Assembly: GCA_002699185.1 (NCBI GenBank)
Contig: PABG01000041.1
Span: 1-49,379 of the forward strand
Direction of reading: 5' to 3'
Length of the DNA stretch: 49,379 bases
Source: Gammaproteobacteria bacterium
Lineage (GTDB): Bacteria > Pseudomonadota > Gammaproteobacteria > Thiohalobacterales > Thiohalobacteraceae
Shown: piece after piece, positions 44,503-49,379 of the stretch
Numbering within the stretch: the stretch's first letter is position 1
Layout of the letters: every line of letters begins with the position of its first letter
The notes under the pieces: generated by a model
The model's input: only the letters and a program-made list of their open reading frames with translations
Databases searched by the model: none
What the model was told of the DNA's origin: nothing
Translations under genes and position numbers: made by a program

Positions 44503-44876
44503 AGCAGCCCCCCGACGAACAGCAGCGCGGCCAGCGGCGCGGCCAGGGTCGCCACCCAGGCCATGCGCCGGGCCGACGTCCGTTCCATGCCCAGGTCCAG
44601 ATCCAGCAACAGGAAGCGGATGCCGGCGAACAGGTGGTGAAAGACGATCCAGGCCAGCACCAGCAGTGCCACCTGCCCGGCCGCACCCTCGAGCCAGCCG
44701 GCAGCGCGCGCGTAACCGGCCGGACCGCGCAGCGACAGTTCCAGCAGCCAGGCGGCCATGGGCAACAGCAGGAAAAGCAGCACACCGGTCAGGCGGTGCA
44801 GGATGGAGGTCACTGCGCCGATGGGCTGACGGATCAGCAGCAGGTTGAGGAATCTGGGGCGTGCGTCGTGAGGCAT
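44499..44876 (-). CDS. sdhC: succinate dehydrogenase cytochrome b556 subunit
   Basis: A membrane anchor of about 125 residues. [24 protein letters not shown] contains the conserved serine and arginine of the quinone site, and [18 protein letters not shown] contains the haem-ligand histidine. I placed the start at 44876 (MPHDARPRF) because a good promoter lies between it and the track's ATG at 44927, and because the length then matches the family. It heads sdhCDAB. No clear ribosome-binding site is seen before either start. Confidence 0.9.
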   Translation of the reverse strand: MPHDARPRFLNLLLIRQPIGAVTSILHRLTGVLLFLLLPMAAWLLELSLRGPAGYARAAGWLEGAAGQVALLVLAWIVFHHLFAGIRFLLLDLDLGMERTSARRMAWVATLAAPLAALLFVGGLL

Positions 44877-44897
44877 GGATTGCAACTTTTTGGGAAA

Positions 44898-44926
44898 TTT
44901 ATAGCATTGCACCCTGGAAATTGCCA
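44898..44926 (-). promoter_or_regulatory. putative extended -10 promoter of sdhCDAB
   Basis: On the minus strand TGGCAA (44926-44921) and TATAAA (44903-44898) are 17 bases apart, and the -10 is preceded by TGC, giving an extended -10 element. A transcript would start about 15-18 bases before the chosen sdhC ATG. The rest of the 351-base gap up to ygfZ is taken up by repeat C7 and shows no gene. Confidence 0.5.
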
Positions 44927-44973
44927 TAAGAGTATCATTAAGGGATCTCTGACTTAGAATGGCACTTGGTTAG

Positions 44974-45092
44974 CGTCATTGCGAGCACCCAGAGGGCATA
45001 AACGAAGCGTGGCAATCTCGTACTGCAGAATCAATCGGTTGGAGATTGCCACGTCGCTTCGCTCCTCGCAATGACGTAATTAACCAGAGGTT
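44974..45092. repeat. family C inverted-repeat element, copy C7
   Basis: CGTCATTGCGAG...CGAAGCGTGGCAATCTC faces GGAGATTGCCACGTCGCTTCGCTCCTCGCAATGACG. A 17-base insertion interrupts the left arm. The outer box AATTAACCAGAGGTT follows the right arm. It lies in the divergent sdhC-ygfZ region. Confidence 0.87.
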
Positions 45093-45227
45093 CCTTAATC
45101 CGCCACGGTGCGCCAGACTGCGGGATTCATGCCGGATTTCCCTGCATTCCCTGCCTGAGATTGACGGCGACGCGCGGGAAATGATACTCAACGAGGCTGT
45201 CCATCAGGCCGCGGAGCGGATGCGATC

Positions 45228-46283
45228 ATGAAACAGCAGTGGAAGAATTTTCTCGAGGCCAATGGCGCCGAGTTCGACGACAACGGCGTGGTGACCAGCT
45301 TCGGCAGCCCCCGGCGCGAACTGAGCGTGGCCCTGACCGGCAATGTCTTCGCCGATCTGTCGGACATCGCCGTCATCGCTGCCCACGGCAGAGACGTCCA
45401 GTCCTTCCTCCAGGGCCAGTTCAGCAACGACATCACCAATGTCAGCGCCTCGCGCAGCCAGCTGTCCTCCTACTGTACGCCCAAGGGCCGGATGCTGGCC
45501 AATTTCCGGCTGTTCGCGCGCGACGACGGCGTCTATATCGCCCTGCCCGCGGCGCTCAGCGAAACCTTCCTGCAACGGCTGCGCATGTTCGTGCTGATGG
45601 CGGACGTCACCCTGGAAGACGTCAGCGAGAACTTCATTCACCTGGGGGTGTCAGGTCCCGATGCCGCTTCCGAACTGGAAGCCATACTGGGCGAGGTGCC
45701 GCAATCAGTCGACGATGCCCTGACCCGGGACGGCTGCACCCTGATCCGCACGCCGGGCATGCATCCCCGCTTCGAGGTCTTCGGCTCGCTCGACTGCATG
45801 CAGAAACTGTGGGAGGCGCTCAATGTGCGCTGCGCCCCCGTCGGCCAGCCCGCCTGGGGGCTGCTGCGGGTGATGGCCGGCGTGCCTATGATCCAGCCGG
45901 GGACCAGCGAGGCCTTCGTGCCGCAGATGGCCAACATGGAACTGGTCAACGGCGTCAACTTCAAGAAGGGCTGTTACCCGGGCCAGGAAGTGGTGGCGCG
46001 CATGCAGTATCTGGGCAAGCTCAAGCGCCGCATGTACCTCGGCCGGATCGCCATGGAACCGCCGCCGGAACCCGGCACTGAACTGTTCACTGCGGACCGG
46101 CCCGATCAGAGCGTGGGCCGCATCGTCGAAGCCTATCCGCACCCCGATGGCGGCTGCATGGCGCTGGCGGTGACGCAGATCGAGAGCATGCGTCAGGGGG
46201 AGGTGCGCCTGGGCGCGGCCGACGGGCCGCTGTTCGAGCCGGCCGAACTGCCCTACGACCTGCCGGAGATCGCTTCCGGCTGA
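45228..46283 (+). CDS. ygfZ: YgfZ-family tRNA-modification / iron-sulfur cluster protein
   Basis: A 351-residue folate-binding GcvT-like protein of the YgfZ/IBA57 family, which supports assembly or repair of certain iron-sulfur enzymes, MiaB among them, using tetrahydrofolate. The diagnostic NFKKGCYPGQEVVARMQYLG with its conserved cysteine is intact, and LQGQFSNDITNV and YCTPKGRMLANFRLF are typical N-terminal motifs. GGAGCGGA precedes the ATG. It is divergent from the sdh operon, whose subunits need iron-sulfur clusters and FAD; in enteric bacteria ygfZ is likewise next to sdhE. Confidence 0.94.
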   Translation: MKQQWKNFLEANGAEFDDNGVVTSFGSPRRELSVALTGNVFADLSDIAVIAAHGRDVQSFLQGQFSNDITNVSASRSQLSSYCTPKGRMLANFRLFARDDGVYIALPAALSETFLQRLRMFVLMADVTLEDVSENFIHLGVSGPDAASELEAILGEVPQSVDDALTRDGCTLIRTPGMHPRFEVFGSLDCMQKLWEALNVRCAPVGQPAWGLLRVMAGVPMIQPGTSEAFVPQMANMELVNGVNFKKGCYPGQEVVARMQYLGKLKRRMYLGRIAMEPPPEPGTELFTADRPDQSVGRIVEAYPHPDGGCMALAVTQIESMRQGEVRLGAADGPLFEPAELPYDLPEIASG

Positions 46284-46292
46284 GGCGGAAAT

Positions 46293-46439
46293 AACGCAGA
46301 GGTCGCAAAGGCGCGGAGGCGCAAAGGAGTATTATCGCCGTGTCGCCTCGCTACGCTCGCGACAAGAACAACCCAAGAGTTGGCACTTTTACAATTATGA
46401 GTAACTCTGCGTCTCCGCGCCTCTGCGGCCTCTGCGTTG
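46293..46439. repeat. family E inverted repeat, copy E3
   Basis: AACGCAGAGGTCGCAAAGGCGCGGAGGCG faces CGTCTCCGCGCCTCTGCGGCCTCTGCGTT. The loop of about 75 bases contains GTCGCCTCGCTACGCTCGCGAC, a short palindrome. It starts ten bases after the ygfZ stop and fills the convergent gap. Confidence 0.87.
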
Positions 46440-46468
46440 CATGTCGCAGACGTTCAGCGAGGATCGCC

Positions 46469-48400
46469 CTACTCCAGCCAGCCGTGGTGGCGGATCTTCG
46501 CCTCCAGTTCATCCGGCGGCATCGCGTGTCCGAAATGGAAGCCCTGGGCGATGTCGCAGCCCAGGGCCTTGAGCCGGTTCAGTACGCGGGCATTCTCCAC
46601 GCCCTCGGCCACCACCGACAGGCCCAGGTTGTGGGCCAGATCGATGGTGGAATGCACGATCACCAGGTCATCGGGGTTGTGTTCCATTTCGATGACGAAG
46701 GAACGGTCGATCTTGAGTTCGCTGACAGGCAGGCGCTTGAGCCGGCTGAGCGAGGAATGGCCGGTGCCGAAATCGTCAATCGAGAAGGACACGCCGCGGC
46801 GCTGCAGCCGCAGCAGGGTCTGGCTCAGCCGGCCGTAGTCGCTCAGGAACAGATTCTCCGTGATCTCCAGCATCAACCGGCCTTCCAGCCCCCACCTGTC
46901 CAGCAGGGTTTCGAGTTCGTCCGGGAAGGCCGGATTGAGCAGGCTGTGCACGGACAGGTTGACCGAGACCGTGAAATCATAACCCTGGTCACGCCAGCGC
47001 GCGGCCTGCTCCACCGCCGTGGACAACGCCCATTGATTGAAGGCCGAGATCAACCGCGACTGCTCGAGGGAATGCACGAAGGCGGTGGGTGAGATCAGGC
47101 CGCGTTCGGGCTGCGGCCAGCGGGCCAGAGCCTCCACACCGACCAGCCGGCCGCTGCGGATATCCAGCTTGGGCTGGTACTCCAGCCGGAACTGCTGTTC
47201 ATTGAGCGCGCGGCGCAGATCCCCGAGCAGGATCAGCTGCTGCGGACTGTAGCTGTCGTCGCTGGCATCGTACACCGCCAGGCTCTGCTTGCTGGACTTG
47301 GCCTGATACATGGCCATGTCGGCGTGACGCAGCAGGGTGGTCATGTCCCGGCCGTGGTCGGGGTAAACCGCGATGCCGATGCTCGCCGTCATGGACAGGC
47401 TGTGACCGTCGAGTTCGAAACTCGAGTCCAGCGACCGCAGCAGGCTGCCGGCAATCTCGGCGGCCTTGGCCTCGTCGGCATTGGGCAGCAGCAGACCGAA
47501 TTCATCCCCGCCCAGGCGCCCGACGGTGTCGGAGTAGCGGGTAATCTCGCCGAAGCGCTCGCTGACCAGCTTGAGCAGGCGGTCGCCGAATTCGTGGCCG
47601 AAGGTGTCATTGACCTCCTTGAACTGGTCCAGGTCGAGCAGCAGGATGGCCAGCGGCTGGGCGATCACGCCGGCCACGGTCAGCCCCTGCTGGATGCGGT
47701 CGCGGAACAGGGTGCGGTTGGGCAGTCCGGTCAGTTCGTCGTACAGCGACAGGTATTCCAGTTCGCGGTTGGCCGTGACCAGGGCCTCGTTGAGTTGCTG
47801 CAGCTGCTGCTGATAGCGCTCGGCATCCTGGCGGGCGTGTTCCAGCTTCTCGAAGGCCAGGGCGTTTTCCAACGCCACCACGACCTGGGAGGCGAACAGA
47901 CTGAGCAGGTTCAGATCGGCCCGGGTGAAATCCTCGCCGTCGAGCTTGCGCAGGCCGGCCAGGCCGCCGAGGAAGGTGCCCTTGCCGATCAGCGGCACCA
48001 TCAGGACGGTGCCCGCGCGCGCCTCCCAGTGGGTGCGTTCATTCTCGTCCAGTTCATCCAGCACACCGCGCCACCAGGGCTTCTTGTTGCGCCAGACCCA
48101 GCCGCAGATCCCCTGATTGATGGGCAGGCTCTCGCCCACGGCTTCCTGAGCATATTCCCCGGAACCGGCCTCGTAGGTGTAGTGGGTGCGTTCGGCATTG
48201 AGCACCGGGACCAGAACGGTCTCGGCCTGGATGATCTCACGGGCCCGGTCGGCGATCAGCTGCAGTACCAGAGCCGGATCCCGCTCACGGCCCACGGCCA
48301 GGGCGGTTTCCTTCAGCAGTTCGAGTTCGTATTCCCGCTGGCGCAGGCTGTTGCGCAGCGCCTCGGTTTCCGGGTCCGAGCGCCGGGTCGGGTTTCCCAT
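46469..48400 (-). CDS. GAF-GGDEF-EAL cyclic-di-GMP signalling protein
   Basis: A 643-residue cytoplasmic signalling protein. An N-terminal helical segment (LRQREYELELLKETALAV) leads into a GAF domain (about 35-185). Then come a coiled linker, a GGDEF domain with intact RLGGDEFGLLLP, and an EAL domain with GVEALARW, LEITENLFL, SIDDFGTGHSSL and VAEGVENARVL. Both activities are possible from the motifs. The ligand of the GAF domain is unknown. It is convergent with ygfZ, and its own leader is strikingly AT-rich. Confidence 0.92.
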   Translation of the reverse strand: MGNPTRRSDPETEALRNSLRQREYELELLKETALAVGRERDPALVLQLIADRAREIIQAETVLVPVLNAERTHYTYEAGSGEYAQEAVGESLPINQGICGWVWRNKKPWWRGVLDELDENERTHWEARAGTVLMVPLIGKGTFLGGLAGLRKLDGEDFTRADLNLLSLFASQVVVALENALAFEKLEHARQDAERYQQQLQQLNEALVTANRELEYLSLYDELTGLPNRTLFRDRIQQGLTVAGVIAQPLAILLLDLDQFKEVNDTFGHEFGDRLLKLVSERFGEITRYSDTVGRLGGDEFGLLLPNADEAKAAEIAGSLLRSLDSSFELDGHSLSMTASIGIAVYPDHGRDMTTLLRHADMAMYQAKSSKQSLAVYDASDDSYSPQQLILLGDLRRALNEQQFRLEYQPKLDIRSGRLVGVEALARWPQPERGLISPTAFVHSLEQSRLISAFNQWALSTAVEQAARWRDQGYDFTVSVNLSVHSLLNPAFPDELETLLDRWGLEGRLMLEITENLFLSDYGRLSQTLLRLQRRGVSFSIDDFGTGHSSLSRLKRLPVSELKIDRSFVIEMEHNPDDLVIVHSTIDLAHNLGLSVVAEGVENARVLNRLKALGCDIAQGFHFGHAMPPDELEAKIRHHGWLE

Positions 48401-48503
48401 GAGGCAACCTGTCGTTGTAATTGTAAGCGGCGAAACTTTAACGAAAGTGTTTCGAATATAAGGTATCTATTTATTATTCCTTTAAAAATACCTCTCCTGT
48501 CCC

Positions 48504-48534
48504 GTATAAGGCCAGATTGCACGGGGGCTGTCAA
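48504..48534 (-). promoter_or_regulatory. putative promoter of the GAF-GGDEF-EAL gene
   Basis: On the minus strand a consensus TTGACA (48534-48529) is followed after 18-19 bases by CTTATA/TTATAC (48510-48504). The spacer is longer than ideal. The gap 48401-48661 otherwise holds an AT-rich leader of about 100 bases and repeat B4. Confidence 0.35.
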
Positions 48535-48572
48535 GTTCTGACGTGAGGCGTTGGACGTGAAATGAACGCGTT

Positions 48573-48652
48573 GGATGGGTGAAGCGCAGCGCAACCCATC
48601 GTGGCGCGGTCAATCGATGGGTTACGGCGTCATACGCCTTCACCCATCCTAC
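48573..48652. repeat. family B double hairpin, copy B4
   Basis: GGATGGGTGAAGCGCAGCGCAACCCATC faces GATGGGTTACGGCGTCATACGCCTTCACCCATCCTAC, ending ten bases before the lysS stop codon. Confidence 0.87.
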
Positions 48653-48661
48653 ACAATATTC

Positions 48662-49379
48662 TCACTCCCCCGCTTTCCGCATATGCGGAAACAGCAGCAC
48701 GTCGCGAATGGAGGGCGAATCGGTGAACAACATCACCAGACGGTCGATGCCGATGCCCTCGCCGGCGGTGGGCGGCATGCCGTGTTCCAGCGCGGCAACG
48801 TAATCGGCATCGAAGTGCATGGCCTCCTCGTCGCCGGCCTCCTTCTCCTGGACCTGCTGGCGGAAGCGCTCGGCCTGGTCCTCGGCGTCGTTGAGCTCGG
48901 AGAAGCCGTTGGCGATCTCGCGTCCGCCGACGAAGAACTCGAAGCGGTCGGTGACAAAGGGATCGGCATCGCTGCGGCGGGCCAGCGGCGAGACCTCGGT
49001 GGGATAGGCAGTGATGAAGGTCGGGTCCTTGAGCCGGTGCTCGACCGTCTTCTCGAAGATCTCGATCTGCACCTTGCCCAGGCCGTAGCTGGGCTTCAGG
49101 GGAATCCCCAGAGCCTCGGCGACCTTGCGCGCCTCCTCCAGATTCGTGATCCGGGCCTCGCTGATGTCCGGATTGAAGTGCAGAATGGATTCCTTGACCG
49201 TCATCCGCGCGAAGGGTCGGGAGAAATCATAGCTCTCGCCCTGGTACTCGATCTGCTGGGTACCCAGGATATCGCGCGCCATCTCGCGCAGCAGGGTCTC
49301 GGTCAGATCCATCAGATCGTGGTAGTCGGCATAGGCCTGGTAGAACTCCAGCATGGTGAACTCGGGGTTGTGGCGCGTG
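48662..49379 (-). CDS. lysS: lysyl-tRNA synthetase, C-terminal part
   Basis: The C-terminal catalytic part of a class II lysyl-tRNA synthetase; the gene runs off the right edge of the window. The frame continues upstream of the track's first methionine as [18 protein letters not shown], which is class II motif 2. [22 protein letters not shown] and the motif 3 region [26 protein letters not shown] complete the active site. About 239 residues are visible. It charges tRNA-Lys in the cytoplasm. Confidence 0.96.
   Translation of the reverse strand, partial: TRHNPEFTMLEFYQAYADYHDLMDLTETLLREMARDILGTQQIEYQGESYDFSRPFARMTVKESILHFNPDISEARITNLEEARKVAEALGIPLKPSYGLGKVQIEIFEKTVEHRLKDPTFITAYPTEVSPLARRSDADPFVTDRFEFFVGGREIANGFSELNDAEDQAERFRQQVQEKEAGDEEAMHFDADYVAALEHGMPPTAGEGIGIDRLVMLFTDSPSIRDVLLFPHMRKAGE

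Overview
The window reads as a GC-rich (roughly two-thirds G+C by eye) gammaproteobacterial chromosome segment. The gene sets and orders are gammaproteobacterial: cmoA-cmoB, mfd followed by a csiV-like gene, an MTIP-type phosphorylase and nagZ in the same neighbourhood, sdhCDAB-sdhE, and an ArsC-like gene in front of dapE. An Mrp sodium/proton antiporter with fused A/B subunits, a TRAP transporter with a T component and an exported DsrE-like protein would suit a Chromatiales-like, salt- or sulfur-adapted organism. That placement is inference; no rRNA or tRNA gene was seen to support it.

Layout. 1-4.6 kb: 3' end of an Mrp antiporter operon (A/B fusion, C, D, E, F, G), every junction overlapping. 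4.6-12.1 kb, minus strand: two uncharacterised envelope proteins, a glycine-zipper/SH3 lipoprotein, a cyclic-nucleotide-binding-domain protein, a sugar-dehydrogenase-type propeller and a Vgb-type propeller, then an exported DsrE-like protein. 12.2-14.3 kb: a PAS-GGDEF-EAL protein. 14.6-20.0 kb, plus strand: yffB-dapE and a TatT-DctP-DctQ-DctM TRAP operon. 20.2-28.9 kb: CbiX-like chelatase, DUF4197 (minus), ycgN-cmoA, cmoB, mfd, csiV. 28.9-41.1 kb: a frameshifted GIY-YIG gene inside perfect inverted repeats, then on the minus strand a GNAT/nitrilase, Bcp, MTIP-type phosphorylase, hypoxanthine phosphoribosyltransferase, a patatin overlapping an MscS channel, NagZ, and a peptide ABC system (two permeases, a solute-binding protein, an L,D-transpeptidase, a CYTH protein) with no ATPase in the window. 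41.3-44.9 kb: sdhCDAB-sdhE. Then ygfZ (plus), a GAF-GGDEF-EAL protein and the 3' end of lysS (minus).

The unusual layer lies between the genes. From 11.3 kb onward most larger gaps are filled by about twenty copies of at least seven families of inverted-repeat element, called A to G here. The first 11.3 kb has none that I could find. Families A and B are double hairpins with GTAGG at the foot of each hairpin, like REP/BIME elements, and show compensatory stem changes. Family C (arms CGTCATTGCGAG...GGCAATCTC) occurs about seven times. One copy (28894-29297) has perfect 36-bp inverted termini around a GIY-YIG endonuclease gene, so it could be a degraded parent of the short copies. Elements nest inside each other's loops, and several supply a start codon, a ribosome-binding site or a stop codon to the neighbouring gene. 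This repeat network, and the GIY-YIG element above all, is the best candidate here for an undescribed system.

No CRISPR array, rRNA, tRNA, prophage or classical insertion sequence was seen.
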